A DNA stretch of 64,000 nucleotides. It comes from Monosiga brevicollis MX1. Its lineage: Eukaryota; Opisthokonta; Choanoflagellata; Craspedida; Salpingoecidae. Of the stretch, positions 1 through 25,847 are shown in pieces. Each line of letters opens with the position of its first letter. Position 1 is the stretch's first letter. A program made the translations under genes and the position numbers. Below the pieces are notes generated by a model. That model was not told where the DNA came from, did not search any database, and was given only the letters and a program-made list of their open reading frames with translations. The DNA lies in the NCBI RefSeq assembly GCF_000002865.3, contig NW_001865039.1, forward strand, positions 3,036,835 through 3,100,834, read 5' to 3'.

Positions 1-661
1 ANATACCACACAAATACAGCAAAAATTAAAGCAAAATTAAAACAAGTATACAAGTCAAGCCATAAAAAGACACAAACGAGATCCACCTAGGGAGCGACAG
101 GTGCACACAGAGATCCCCACAGAGGGACCCCCGAGACGGTGCCTACCTACGACGAGCGCAGGCAGACACCGCCAAAGTGGCGCTGGATGTGGTCAGCGTT
201 CATCTGATGGACCAGGCGCTGCAAAGCGACCGTTCCACCGAGGAACAAAGGCCTCGTCCAGCCCCGGCTGGTGCACACCACGGGCCTCGGCGCAGCGGGC
301 GAGCTGACCAAGCAGATCCACAAAGGAGGAGGCGAACCCACCGGTTGTCGTCATCGCCGCCGGGACGATCAGAGGTTTTCCATGTTAAGCCTAGCCAGCC
401 CGACCTTTGCACCAAGAACGAGCAGATGAGTGCGGTGGCGCCGCAGAAGCATTTGGAATGGCGTTGAGGTGTTGTTGTTGGCGGACAATACTTTGTATGT
501 GCAGCAGACGGTGATGACGCTAACACAAGTGTCTGAACATGGAAAAAACCACAGCGGTTCGGACTCGAAGGCATCCAAGAGAGATGTTGACATGCGGCGT
601 GATGAGACATGGATTGATAAATTGGTTGGACATTTTTTTAAAGAGAGACGTCTACCATTTC
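1..661. other. Spacer 3' of DNAJC13; no supported gene
   Basis: The DNAJC13 stop codon is at 662-664 on the minus strand, so this is its 3' flank. Several short frames overlap between about 180 and 480. One on the minus strand (about 195-385) has a plausible amino-acid composition but no recognisable domain. It could be an exon of a gene lying mostly outside the window. Nothing here is good enough to call. Confidence 0.4.
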
Positions 662-12140
<11,479 letters not shown>

Positions 12141-12660
12141 GGCACTGGCCAGGCTCCAAGTTTGCAAATCTGGTCACTCAACACTGCTCTTGTAGCAGGC
12201 AAGACCCAGGTGTCTCGGGCCGCACCAGGCCTGGCGGGGATGCACACACCACGTCAGAGAACTGAACTGGAAGCCTCAAAGGTCTGTGTCCAGATCCGTG
12301 TCTACGAGCGTTTTCGGTTGGCGTTTGGCATGAGCAGAGGCAATTCATCAAGGCCTGGCACTACCAATTGGCATTGGCTTTGTATCGCAAGGCAGTCCCA
12401 TTCCGGCAGTGGCCAATGCTTCTGAGATCACCTTCAAAGCCACCAGACCACCATCGACCCACCACTTCAAGAGCTCTGCGCGATCACCGAGCCCTTCAGT
12501 GAAAAAAAAAAAATAAAAAAAAATTAAAAGAGAGAAATCAACCAAGGGAGACACAAGAGAGAAGCAGCGAAGCAACAAAGAGAAACAGAAACACACTTCC
12601 TTTTTCTTCTCCAACTCCAAAGCCTGCTCCCCCTCGACTTTGCTACCACATGACACAGGA

Positions 12661-12745
<85 letters not shown>

Positions 12746-12766
12746 GGAGAGAGAGAGAGAGATTTT

Positions 12767-12833
<67 letters not shown>

Positions 12834-13299
12834 ACGTGATCTTGTGTGTGTGTGGTGTGTGCGTGTGTAGTGTGTGACCACGGAGTGTGGAATATATCAC
12901 ACTTTCTCTTGTCTCACGATCGGCGGTCGGATTTCTGACTCAGCAGGAGCGGATGATGATGAGTATTATTGATCGACCCTTCTCCCTTTGACCCTGGCTC
13001 GGCTGCCTCTGGCTCCTCTTCCAACTTGGCTGGTGGTTTGCAACATTGACTTTGCCACGTCGCAGCAAGACGACCAAAGCGTGGCCCCACGCTGGTTTGC
13101 CACGCCGCATGCGGTGCTGGCGTAAACACTCAGCGCCATGAGCGAAAAGACACCACTCCTGACAGCCCAGTTCGTGACCACACCCTCGCTTGGTCATGGC
13201 GGGGAAGGTTGACAGGGGGCACGGGAGTACCATGCACCTCTTCAAAGACAATGAGTGACCGTCTGGCCTTTCTTGTGCTGATCCACTATCCGTGTGCAG
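12141..13299. other. Divergent spacer between DNAJC13 and the SSUH2-like gene
   Basis: It must hold the 5' ends and promoters of both genes. The middle is dominated by GA repeats (12661-12831) and is followed by a GT-rich stretch. An ATG at 13138 opens a short plus-strand frame beginning MSEKTPLLTAQF that could be a first exon of the SSUH2-like gene, but I could not splice it in phase. Confidence 0.5.
12661..12831. repeat. (GA)n microsatellite, about 170 bp
   Basis: Nearly pure GA dinucleotides with scattered A or G interruptions lie in the spacer upstream of DNAJC13. They create spurious Arg-Glu reading frames. Confidence 0.9.
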
Positions 13300-15625
13300 G
13301 GTCGTAGGCGGGGACTTTCTCGCCCCGCCCCGGGCCGTGGACATTCCCACCTTTCGCGGTCAAGTACCCGAGCTTGATCTTGATGAAAGCCGGCAAATGG
13401 CCCCACCCATCCCGGGCCCACCCCCTGCCGACATCTTTCCACAACTTCCAGGCTACACAGCGATTGTCTCAACCGGTGCGCACACTAGCCAAGCCCTGCC
13501 CACGTGCTCGTGTAGGGCCCCAATTGGGTGTCATTGCCACCTCTCTCATGTTTCACTCGCTGCCCCTACAGAACCAGTCCTCATCGAACCAACGCTCCCA
13601 ACCGCTGAACCCAGTGCCAACGGCACAAAGACGAAGATACCACCGTACGCGGAAGCACTCTTGGGACACGGCACGCCTTGCCACATGACAGGTGCTCTGC
13701 ATGATCCAGCTCACCATCTTGACACGCCACCTGCCTGCCATCGATGCCTGGTCGTGTCGGGCTGGTCCTTTGACTTGTGAATAGGTTGCCACGGCTCACA
13801 GAACAGCAAGCGCGTGTGGCATTGCTGGAGGAAGTATCACAGCATTGTTGCTGGGGCTCCACTCCAGCCCACCAGCTCCTCTTCGTGCGGTTTCAAGCCA
13901 CTTCAGCATATCATGTAGGCGCTATACTGCCTCTGTGCCCTCAAACATGCTGAGAGGTTTTGTACATCATCTGTGCTGTCCATCGTATTAGTACACTCTG
14001 GAGACTTTTACTGAAACCCGCCACGTATCCTGGAAGGTTGAGCCTTACTACGGTACGTTGGTCGACACAAGGCACGATTCTTTAGCCGTCGCGCGTGGTT
14101 GTACTGATAGTATCCCTTGCAACTTGAATGCCAACCGTTGATACCCGCCAGGCCAAGCTCTGTCCAGCATGAGTGGAGGCTCACCACCTCAACCGTGGGA
14201 TATGCACGTGGCACCCCCCATGGATTTTCAAAACACCAAAACCGCAATTGAAATTCCTTATTCGGGCACGCTCAAGGTACGACATCGTGGCCCTGTGAAT
14301 ATAAATGTTGTTGTATTTTCAAGCAGGCCAGCTGATTCCGTGGTGTGTGACTTGCTGCATCTCCATTCATCATTGCCTATCAGCCCTGCTATTACTGCAA
14401 TAGCTTTGGGCAGGTCCGCTGCTACCAATGCCAAGGACGTGGCAAGGTACGTGAGATGAGAAAATGGCATGTTGCTCTTCAATTAGTGCCCTGGTTTTCC
14501 GTCACCTTGCGCGTTTTCGATACGCCTCTCCTCCCATAGTTGCGCTGTTCCCAGTGTCGAGGCCAAGGCTTCAGCATGAAGAAAGACAAGACTGGTACAC
14601 ATTTTCGCGAAACATGCACTCGATGCTTTGGGTGAGTCGGTCCGGGGGCTGCCATGCACGTTTCTTTCCGTACAGACTGGCTTTTGAAACGAGTATCCAT
14701 CCCTTACGCTGATGTGTCTCTTCACGCATATGCGTCTCAGGAGTGGTCGCCGTCGTTGCACAGTATGCTTTGGCCATGGCCAAATCGGCTGTGCTGTTTG
14801 TGCTGCTCGCGGCGAACTGAAGCTCAGCCTTTTGCTGTCCATAACCTGGTGCGCGCGCTACCAAACTGATTTAAAAGCGGTCTCAAAATGGCGTTATGAT
14901 GCGAGGCAAAGGCTCGATGGCTAGCTCATCAGGTTGCTCTTGGGGAATCGTGCGCAGGAGCAATCATCGCGGCGAACACGTTGTGGAGCCGATGAACGGT
15001 CCAAAGGGCGACATTGCCGCCTGCCAGGGCAGTCTCTTGTTCACTGATTCAGCCAATCTGGTGCGTCAGCCATCTTCTGCTCCTCAATTTGTATTGTGCA
15101 TGCGACAGCATAGTTGTTTATTCTCTGCTCAATCGATGGCACATGATGGGTAGCTGGCACCTATCGGCAACTTTCCGGAGGATCAGGTCAATACGGGCTC
15201 GCATGGGCTCGTTTCACGTCATAGCAAGCAATGGCCACAGGTTGGTGCTGCAAAAAAAAAAAAAACTGCGAAAGAGCGAGCTGTTGCAATTGGATTGTGT
15301 TGACTTATTTTGGTGTTGATGGATGGGCAGGAGCGGATATTGCGCCAACGGCACAGCTTAGAGTTGATCCCAGTGCATGAAGTCAACTATACATATCGCG
15401 ATGAGATGAAGCGATTCTGGGTGTACGGGTTGGATCATCGGGTAAGTGACTTCAACTCGGCTGATTGGTGGTTGGCGGGGAAGCTGCTTTGTGTGGGCCG
15501 ACTTGTGGTGTTGGCTGGAGGCAGCTCACGGCACGACAACGGGATTTTTCTCGCTCCACGCTGCGTAGGTCTACTGTCCAGATTATCCTGCACAACATTG
15601 TTGGGGCAGCTGCAGTGTCATGTGA
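13300..15625 (+). CDS. SSUH2: SSUH2-like protein with DnaJ-type CxxC clusters
   Basis: SSUH2 homologues are poorly understood proteins with cysteine clusters like those of DnaJ zinc fingers. The predicted exons keep the family order. They are 13300-13475 (ends LPGYTAIVST), 13802-13914 (QQARVALLEEVSQHCCWG), 13992-14050 (YTLETFTETRHVSWK) and about 14178-14277 (PPQPWDMHVAPP). Cysteine-rich exons then run from about 14390 to 14850 and hold six CxxC pairs (CYYC, CYQC, CSQC, CTRC, CTVC, CAVC). An exon near 14955-15060 contains HVVEPMNGP and one near 15154-15240 contains LAPIGNFPED. The last exons are about 15331-15441 (RILRQRHSLELIPVHEV) and 15569-15625 (VYCPDYPAQHCWGCS, then TGA). The first exon is not resolved; the 13300 boundary is an acceptor, not a start codon. 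Assignment rests on the whole ordered pattern and is strong. Confidence 0.85.
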
Positions 15626-16058
15626 ACCAAAAGCACGTTTTGTGCGGCACGCGCGTGCATTGTGCCTATGGCCCGAGCACCGGCAATGGCCAAGGCATGA
15701 GCACTGTCCTGGCGCGATGCGCTTCTTACGTTTGTCTGTGATGACTGTCTGTTTGGCACTTTGGGGAATCAGGACGTTCTCAATTTGTTTAGGTTGCACA
15801 TAAGATATTTAGGTAGTGGGGGCAAGATGGCAAGGGCCAGTTGTGCGGTCGGCGTGTCATTGGATTGCACAGGCTCGGCTAGTCGGATTGTTGTTGCCCG
15901 TGTCTGCGCGAGCTGCTGACAATTGCAAGCCCTGTTGTGTCAGCGCCTCCTCCAACTGTGTGGTCCATTTCAAACGTGCATGTTACCCAGCATATTCAAG
16001 ATGTGAGGCCGAGGTGAAGGGAATACACGAGGAGAAGGGGTGGTTTGGTAAACATGTT
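15626..16058. other. Convergent spacer, no gene seen
   Basis: This lies between the 3' ends of the SSUH2-like gene (+) and the EF-hand gene (-). Only short uninformative frames are present. Confidence 0.5.
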
Positions 16059-17500
16059 CTATCGCGAGCCTGGACGCACCACCAGGCAGTCAAAAAAGTC
16101 AAGGCCGGCTTCGATGTCCAGCTCCTTTTCTTTCGCAATGGACTATCAAGCGATGAAGCAGAAGAGCAGTCGATCATGTCAGTGTCTCTGCTGGGTTAAT
16201 GCTGAAGCCGAGATCACGTTGGAAGACGTAAAAAAAAATCTGATAGAGGACCTGAATGGTGTCGGCGCTGACGCCTGAAACGTCAATCACGGTCTGTAGC
16301 TCTGCTCGTTCAATTAGCTGGCCACAATAAACATGAGGTCCAGCCAAGGATGCAATGGGGCCAGGCGTGGTCAAGGTGGGTACGCACGCCAGAGTGGTCT
16401 ATGTCTGCACTCAAGAATCGGTGTTCGGCTTGCACAAGCTTGGCCAGAGGCATGTCTGGGAAATGGGATGCCAGGAGCTCCAAATCCAAGACTGAAGATA
16501 CCAGCAAGGCAAGGCATGAGCAACAAAGTGATGATTCCACTCCAATAGTAGCACGGGTAGATGGAGGATGGAGTAGCTGACCATCATCACTTGGAAGTCC
16601 TTCTTGGTCGTGGGGGCCTGCGTCATCTTCGCTAGTGACGTGCAGTCCCTGCCACGTGTTGTGCTGAGCTTTGGAGCAACTGCTGCACGCTGCATGAAGC
16701 TTTCTTAGGTACCTTTGGGTAGCGACCAACCTGAAGAAGCTTCTCGGCTTGCTCGCTGGCGTGAGTCCATTCGCGACGATCATGAGTAGCCTGTGAGATT
16801 TGCTTGCGTGCAAGGTGGCAAGGTGAAGTCAGCCAGGAACGCGGCACCGATGCACGCGAGCATCCAAAGCCACCTGGTTGGTTCTTGGGTCTTTGACGCG
16901 GTTCGCTTTTGTTGGGTGTCGACGCTGGGTTCGACGGGCCTTGGGATTTTTGGCTCGCGCGGCCTTGCGCTTTTGGAGCGCAACTTCACGCTTGGACTCG
17001 ATCTCTTGCTGCGGGCAAGGCCGAGGGTTGTGAGTTGGCCGAGGGGAGAACAAGTTCGGGGATCGATGGGCCCAGTCTGGAGTGCACAGACCCGGCGACG
17101 GTTGGGAGTGCACAGACCAATTTGTGCTGGAGGTCATAGATCTCAGCTCTCAGATGTTGGATCGTCGAGTCACGTGTGGTCACCTCGGCTCGTACGGTGG
17201 CCATCTACAACCAAACAGGGTCAAGGGAGGGAATCGGCTGCAGGAGCAACTCGTCTGTTGTAGATGGTAAGGGGCAAACGCGCACCGACCTGGGATTGAA
17301 GATCAATGATGGTATCTTGGTGCATTTTGATTTGCGCACGCAATGTGTCCAAGCGCTCATCGACCTAACATGAAAGCAACGAGAGAGATGCGCGTGAGGT
17401 TTGCCACAGTGATCTCATTCAAGTCCAGCTGGTCATTGACAACAGCATAGTGTACATGTTGGCTGTCGTTGAAGCGATCGACGACGTCCTTGGTGGACAT
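16059..17500 (-). CDS. Coiled-coil protein with a split-exon EF-hand (orphan)
   Basis: I do not recognise a named family. The proposed start is the ATG at 17500 (MSTKDVVDRFNDSQHVHYAV). Coiled-coil exons follow near 17370-17290 (VDERLDTLRAQIKMHQ) and 17204-17110 (MATVRAEVTTRDSTIQHL). A very basic exon lies near 17030-16850 (KREVALQKRKAARAKNPK). Near 16790-16735 an exon reads ATHDRREWTHASEQAEKLLQ. One EF-hand loop is assembled across an intron: an exon ending FLSADIDHSG (about 16400) joins one starting LIERAELQTVID (about 16315). This gives D1, D3, S5, G6, I8 and E12, a canonical calcium loop. The last exon reads IAKEKELDIEAGLDFFDC and stops at 16059-16061. The protein is probably a calcium-responsive scaffold, but no function can be assigned. 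Exon coherence supports a real gene; several junctions are guesses. Confidence 0.6.
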
Positions 17501-18456
17501 GGCGCTTGCTTGTGTGACTTTGGAACAAGCGCTGCAACACGGCTATTTGTCCGCTCAATCGTCCCACCAGGCGTCGAGTCGATAACGTCGCTGAGGCCGA
17601 GGTCGAACTTGAGGTCGAATTTGAGGTCGAGGTCGCTGACAAAACAAAAACAAGATCAAATGATGACATTGGCGCGATTGTCAGCATTTTAACTGGATGA
17701 TAGGCACGCTGAAAACAATAGTTGTCAACAGCAGGCGAGCACAAAAAAAAATACCAAGGGATTTTAAGAGGAAAAGTTGGTTGAAAACCATAGGGCAACC
17801 CCCCCTCCGATACGAATACATGTACATGTACGAATGCGTTTGACTTGGTGGTGGGATGGGGGGTGGTGTCGGCCGGAATCGGGACACTTTGGCCAAGTGA
17901 ATTGAAATGGGCAGAGGAGCGAGAGCGGAAGAAGCGGTGAATGAGAGAGAGAGAGAGAGAGGGAGAGAGAGAGAGCGAGCGTGTCATGTGTCCCGGTCCA
18001 CCAGTCAAGTGGGATCATTCACATGTCAAGCCAAGGTGAAAGTTGACCAATGCTCATCGTTTTATGTCTGAACGATTGTAGTCGGTCATGTCGTGGCGTG
18101 TGGTGACGACGGGGGATTGGGCGGGAGGGGGGTGCAGGGACCATCAAAATTCATGAGAAAGTCTACGGACGACAAGATAAGCAAACTAAGCAAACGCATG
18201 TAGCCCGACACAATCACGACCGGACTGCCGGACTGCCTGCCCACCACCGGAAAAAGTCAAGTCCCTGTCCTCCTCCCCTTGCGCTTTTGACAAACCGCGC
18301 ATACCTGGAGGCAGTCAGCAGGTCGTCGTAAGGCTTTGAGGTGGGAGGTCATTCTGCAGTAAAGACCAACTGTTGTTATTGTTGTTGTCGTAATGTGTGC
18401 TCTGTGTGTGTGTGTGTTTGGCTTTCTGTTGTGTGTGTGTAAAGTTGCAACAGCGG

Positions 18457-18487
<31 letters not shown>
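18457..18487. repeat. (GTT)n triplet repeat
   Basis: About ten GTT triplets lie in the spacer upstream of the tandem-RRM gene. Confidence 0.85.
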
Positions 18488-18569
18488 GTGATGATATCAA
18501 ACGAAACAGTTGTAGACCATCCCATTCTTTTGGGCACACCACAGATCCGACTGCCCCTTCTTTTGTTGC

Positions 18570-18587
18570 CGTCTCTCTCTTTCTCTT

Positions 18588-18645
<58 letters not shown>

Positions 18646-18649
18646 TCTT

Positions 18650-18703
<54 letters not shown>

Positions 18704-18815
18704 CTACATACATCTCTCTCTCTTTCTCTCTCTCTTTTCATATATCTCTTTTCTCTCTCTCTTCCTTCTCTGTCTCTTCTCTTCTCTTCTCTTCTCTTCT
18801 CTCTCTCTCTCTCTG
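18570..18815. repeat. CT-rich microsatellite block upstream of the tandem-RRM gene
   Basis: About 245 bp of CT dinucleotides is interrupted by TTTCT and CTTCT units and by one 25-bp non-repeat segment near 18700. Pyrimidines are on the sense strand of the downstream gene. Confidence 0.85.
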
Positions 18816-19330
18816 TGTTCCGGTCGGCGCTCTCTTTCTTCTCCGGGTCGTTGTGCCCAGGGTGTTGGCCTGTCATCCTTTGTGCTTTAGGTGCAGGCTT
18901 TGCTCGGGATTGTCGCCCCAGCATCTGGCCTGCCTTTTGCCTTTTCTGGTTCTCGTCGTACCAAGGCGTGCGCGGCTGCTCCTGCCTGTGTACCGGGTTC
19001 GGATTGCCCAAGGACACCACACACACATCCCTGTCCGACCTCGCGCCCGCTTCCTCGGCTTGACAGTTGCGCCTCCTCTCCCCGTGCTCGTTCCATCTGT
19101 ATGTCCCCTGCACTTGTTCTTCTTCTTCCTCTTCTTCTTCCTCCTCCTGTCTGCCTTTCCTCGCTCGCTTTCCTGCTTGTTCAGGCCCTGGCTCGCTTCG
19201 TTTCCCGTCAGCTCTTTTGGCTCTCGACGCAAGCCTCGCGCCTTCGACCCGCCACTCAAACGCGCCTCGATCGCCTTGCATCTTTACAGGAAAACGGCGA
19301 CGCTGACTTTGCCGCCGCTGGGACCAAGTG

Positions 19331-21708
<2,378 letters not shown>

Positions 21709-22211
21709 GCTCTTCTCCTTTGCACTTTAGTAGGAGGATGATGTAGTGATTGGCCCCGGCCATTGTTCTCGGTGTTTGATTTAGTTTCTCATCAGGCTTC
21801 GAGCAATAGTTTTGACAAATCGGGGCTTGCCTCGTTTTTTTTTTCGCTCCCATTTTCCATTCCTTTTCTTTTGCCACCCGTGCGTTGGTCCTCGTGCAGG
21901 TGGGGAGCCTTACACCAGCGTCCTGACACGACGCGTTGTTTCGAGCTGCAGAACACAACACTCCAGTACCCCGCGTTGTTGTCATTTTTTTTTTTTTTTG
22001 CAGAGAAGTTTCAAGTGTCAATTATCATGTTAGTCCCTTATGGCCATTTGGGCCTGTAAGGCTGCCTGACTCAAGCAGTGCCGTATCTTGATCGACTAAG
22101 AGGCTCTGGTAGCAATTGCAATACGTCAAGCCATGGCTTCTCGACCACCAAAATCTCACCACCTATGCACAATCACGATTGTGGGCAACGTGAGGGCGGC
22201 CGATCTATCTC
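21709..22211. other. Convergent spacer, no gene seen
   Basis: The 3' flanks of the tandem-RRM gene (+) and UTP4 (-). It has T-rich stretches on the plus strand near 21836-21846 and 21986-21999 but no coding signal. Confidence 0.5.
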
Positions 22212-25200
22212 TCAAAAAAAAAATAGAGCCAGCGTGAACCAGAAAACAAAAGCGATGGTTTCATGGAACGAACGTGAAAATCCAAAGTGCAGCACGGGTT
22301 GGTACGGCAGGCGTTTCACCTGAGGATAAAAATTCGGGTTACAATGAAATGATGAGCAAGCAAGGGGGTAGAAGAAAGAGATCAAAAGCGCCGGCCACAT
22401 TAACAACCGAACATGTGTTTAAACAAATACAAATACAGACCAGCAACGGACGGCGGCGCTTGGCCTCTGGCTGCCCAGAAGCGTTGCCAGCCTTGCCCAG
22501 GATCAAGCTGGCCACGCCGTTGTTTGAAACAAAGTACAGGGCCTTGCCCGCTGGATGACACACAATGTCGAATACAGGGGCCTATGCAAGTGCAACGAGA
22601 GGCGAGGAAGCTGGTGAGAAGCTGCGTCAGTATCAAGGCAAGAGAGATTTGCAATCATTGAAACAAACCTTGAGCAAAGCCTTGCATTCCTTGCCGGCAG
22701 CTGAAAGCTTGGGCGCCAGCGCCGACTTGGCGAGCGAGCGTTCCACGTTGAATGCCACGACCTGAAGAAGCACAGAGAGGATTCGAGATTGGTGAAGCCA
22801 CAAAAAACGGCCCTGAGTTTGACGCAATACAACAGGCAATGGCCCAGCACAACACACCGTGGCGTCGGCGCCGATGCAAACGCAATCATGCGTTTGGTAG
22901 AGAAAGGTGCAAGCCGTGATGATGGTCCCAGCATCAAAAGTGTTGGTATACTATCAAGAGCACAAAATCGCAACCAGACAGATGAGGAAGCAGAGCAGTG
23001 GCAGACAAAAGTAGAGGTGAGGTGTAGGATCGAAGAGCCGCCATGCGATCCGAATGTTGCTCATGGGTTTTCGTGAGGCCGACGATGCCAAGTCCCAACC
23101 TTGATCGTGTCGAGTTGCACGACGTGGCCATAGCGACCATGAACCAGAACAGCATATTGTGCGTCGTTGGACAGATGCACGTGTCCGGCAGCGGCGGGCC
23201 TTTCGCGGCCCGTGCCCTCGGCGTACACGGACTCGCCCAGCTCGAGCTGCTGGACGTCGGCAAAGTCGGCGCCCGTCATGACCTACACAACACGTACACC
23301 ACACGGCACACAGAAAAGGGTGAGATACATGAGCAACGGGCGTGCCAGACAATGGGCGGTAACAGTCCGCCTGGCGTGTGCTCTGCAGAACAGCATCCAG
23401 ACGCACCGTGAGGTTAAGATCGCTTGTGAGGGCCAACAACAGGGCTCCATTTGCGCCAAACTTGATGCTGCACACCGGGGCGTCGTAGTTCCAGGTCTTG
23501 ACCTTGTGACAGGTGCGCTTGCCCTAAATATATCGCAGAGCGGCAAGATGTAAGATGGGGCACAGTAGAAAGATGCGGGTCACGATTCGTCATCATTGCA
23601 AGAAACGAGTTGAGGTGAAAAGCGACATGCCTGCAGATTGATGGCGAACAACTTGAGCTTGCGACCAGCAGCCACGGCAATTTGGGATGCGTCAGGAGCC
23701 ACAGCAAAGGCGCTGACAGCGTCTTCCATCTCAACGCTGAGCGCAATCTCTGGGGCATTGCCTTGCAAATTCCACAACGTCAGGCGCTGGGGACCATCCA
23801 GGCTCAGCAGCACTCGGGCCTTGGATGCGTGGCACAGCATCTTGTGCTAAAGATGGATGGTCATGAGTTCCATTGTTCCCAAGAAGTTGCAGCGTCAACA
23901 AAGGAATCAAAGAACCGCACGACACGGCTACAAGTCACGTCTCGAGAAAGATGACTACAAACCTGGGGGTAGGGCGAGATGGTGGAGATTTTGCCCGTTC
24001 CTGCAGCACTGAGAATGCCCACGCTGCCATCGATACCTGTACGAATGAACGTTCACAATGCCCGGCAATAAGGTGAGTGGGGTTGCGCAAAACAGCTTTG
24101 TTGCAAACCGTTTTTGTCAACGCTAATGAGATGAATACAACATACCGGCTGAATAAATCTTGCCCTTGGAGACAGTCAGACAACGGACGTCATGCGAGTG
24201 GTAGCGGCGCTGGCGTGCCACCACGTACTCGTAGGGCTTGGCGCTGATCTACAACGGGAGAAATACAATGCACATGTTTGAGTTTGCCTTTAAGCGAGCC
24301 GGCGGAAGGCAGGCAAGTAAAAACAATAATACACAAGCAAACTTCAACGGGGTAAAAAAAGAGAAAAAAGAACAAGCACCATTGGCCACGTGGCGGTAAG
24401 ACACCAATGCCAGCCGTTTCGGCACAGTGGACGGCCCAAAGCCCTGCCCCACGGGCAAGGAACGCACCTCAGCAGGAGCGGGCTCTAGGACGACTAGCTT
24501 GGCGTCGATGCCCGAAGCAAGAAGGCGGTGCGAGATGGGGTCATGGGCCAGGCACAGGACATCAGCCATGTGCGTTTCGTATGAGGACAGCTTGAGGCCC
24601 ACCACCGTGTTCCACAGCTGACGAGTTGGAAAGGCAATCACGAACCATGAGCACCGCGTTGAGTGAAATAGTGACAAGGAAAAAAAAAAAAGTCAGGGCA
24701 GCGAGGGAGCCATGCTGATACCTCCACGCGTCCACTGGATGTGGCAAGAGCAACAATTTGATTGTTGATAAAGACGCAATCCCACAGAATGTCGGCGTTG
24801 GACTTTGAGGTGGCCGGGCTGACCATCAAGCGCTGGCGAGTGCGCAGGGTACGGACGGGCAACACGCGAGCGTAGCCCGCGGCATCACCGGCACAGATGA
24901 CCTCACCGTCGGGTGAGAAGCTTGCACACAGCACGCGACCTACATGAGCAGAAAAACACGTGAGTGGCGCGCGAAACAACCTGGTGGTTTGGAAGGATAC
25001 AAGAATACAAAACCCGTTGGCTCGTGAATGGTGATTGGCGTGGTCATACCGTCAAAACGATCCGAGGCGAGGGCAAAGGAGTAAGCTGTGTCAACACCAT
25101 CGCGACGAAACATTTTGAGGCTGCAATCCTCACAGCCAGTCTATACATGCAATGAACAAATGGGCAAAAAGTCAGTTGGCCAACGTCGACGACAAGCTAG

Positions 25201-25847
25201 TGGGGATGGGGCGAGTGTAGACACTTGAGGTTTGGTGCTTGGAACGTACAACGACGGCCGAAGCATCGGCATTGCCGGCAACGGTCCAGACAGCACCACC
25301 GAGGGAATCATAGTCGTGGGCCACGAGGCCGAGGCGAACATTGTAATGGGAGATGAAGGAGCCAAGCCCGACGGCGAGGAGTTCGTTGGGGCCGACCCAC
25401 AACAGGGACTCGACGGTTTGGCCCGCCCGTGCTGTCAGTGTCTGCAAACAGATTAAGCAAGAGTCAGGAGACCGCCCCGCTGCTTCTGCCAGGGAAAGCG
25501 GTGTGTGGGGTTTGGCGCAAAGGAGCTGGCGTTTCTACCTTGATGAAGATGGGGGTCGCTTTGTCACTGTCTTGACTGTAGATGTCAATGTTGCCAGACC
25601 CACTAGAATCAACAGATTGTGCCAAAGGCAAGCAAACCGTTGATGAGCCAGGCGGATTGACAGTGGCAGGCGAGGTAGGAACAAGGGGGGAAGGAAAGCA
25701 TGATGCTGAGGGAATGGCGAGGAAGCGTTTGTCTCCTCACCGTCCGAGGGCAATGAGGCCATTGGTGTTGCAGGCAATGGCATTGATGGGCTCGGGTTTG
25801 AAGGGCACGAAGCGGCACCGATGCACCTGAAGCGCAGCCGACTCCAT
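22212..25847 (-). CDS. UTP4: UTP4 / cirhin, WD40 protein of the SSU processome
   Basis: UTP4 is part of the t-UTP (UTP-A) complex that binds nascent pre-rRNA in the nucleolus and starts small-subunit assembly. The minus-strand exons line up with animal cirhin. The start at 25847 gives MESAALQVHRCRFVPFKP. Next come an exon reading SGSGNIDIYSQDSDKATP and one at about 25440-25275 (VESLLWVGPNELLAVGLGSF). Then GRVLCASFSPDGEVICAGDA (about 24940) and ADILWDCVFINNQIVALATS (about 24800-24730) follow. YHSHDVRCLTVSKGKIYSAG lies near 24210-24145. AVSAFAVAPDASQIAVAAGR lies near 23725-23660 and APVCSIKFGANGALLLALTS near 23490-23430. PVFDIVCHPAGKALYFVSNN lies near 22580-22525, and the last exon contains KRLPYQPVLHF. 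Two seven-bladed propellers are the family norm. The C-terminal end is the least certain part, because the final exon runs into a T-rich stretch before its stop. Confidence 0.9.

Larger units (their letters stand above)
17501..19330. other. Divergent spacer rich in microsatellites
   Basis: This separates the EF-hand gene (-) from the tandem-RRM gene (+) and should hold both promoters. It contains short GAGGTCGAA-type repeats near 17590-17635, GA repeats at 17941-17976, GTT triplets at 18457-18487 and a long CT-rich block at 18570-18815. The long low-complexity frames here (Ser-Leu on plus, Arg-Glu on minus) are products of the repeats. Confidence 0.55.

Noticed and set aside
12650-12877. Arg-Glu repeat protein frame
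   Set aside because: Pure translation of a GA microsatellite.
13292-13780. 162-codon continuous plus-strand frame
   Set aside because: Only the first part (13300-13475) matches the SSUH2 pattern. A donor at 13476 and the in-phase exon at 13802 explain the gene better, and there is no ATG at its start.
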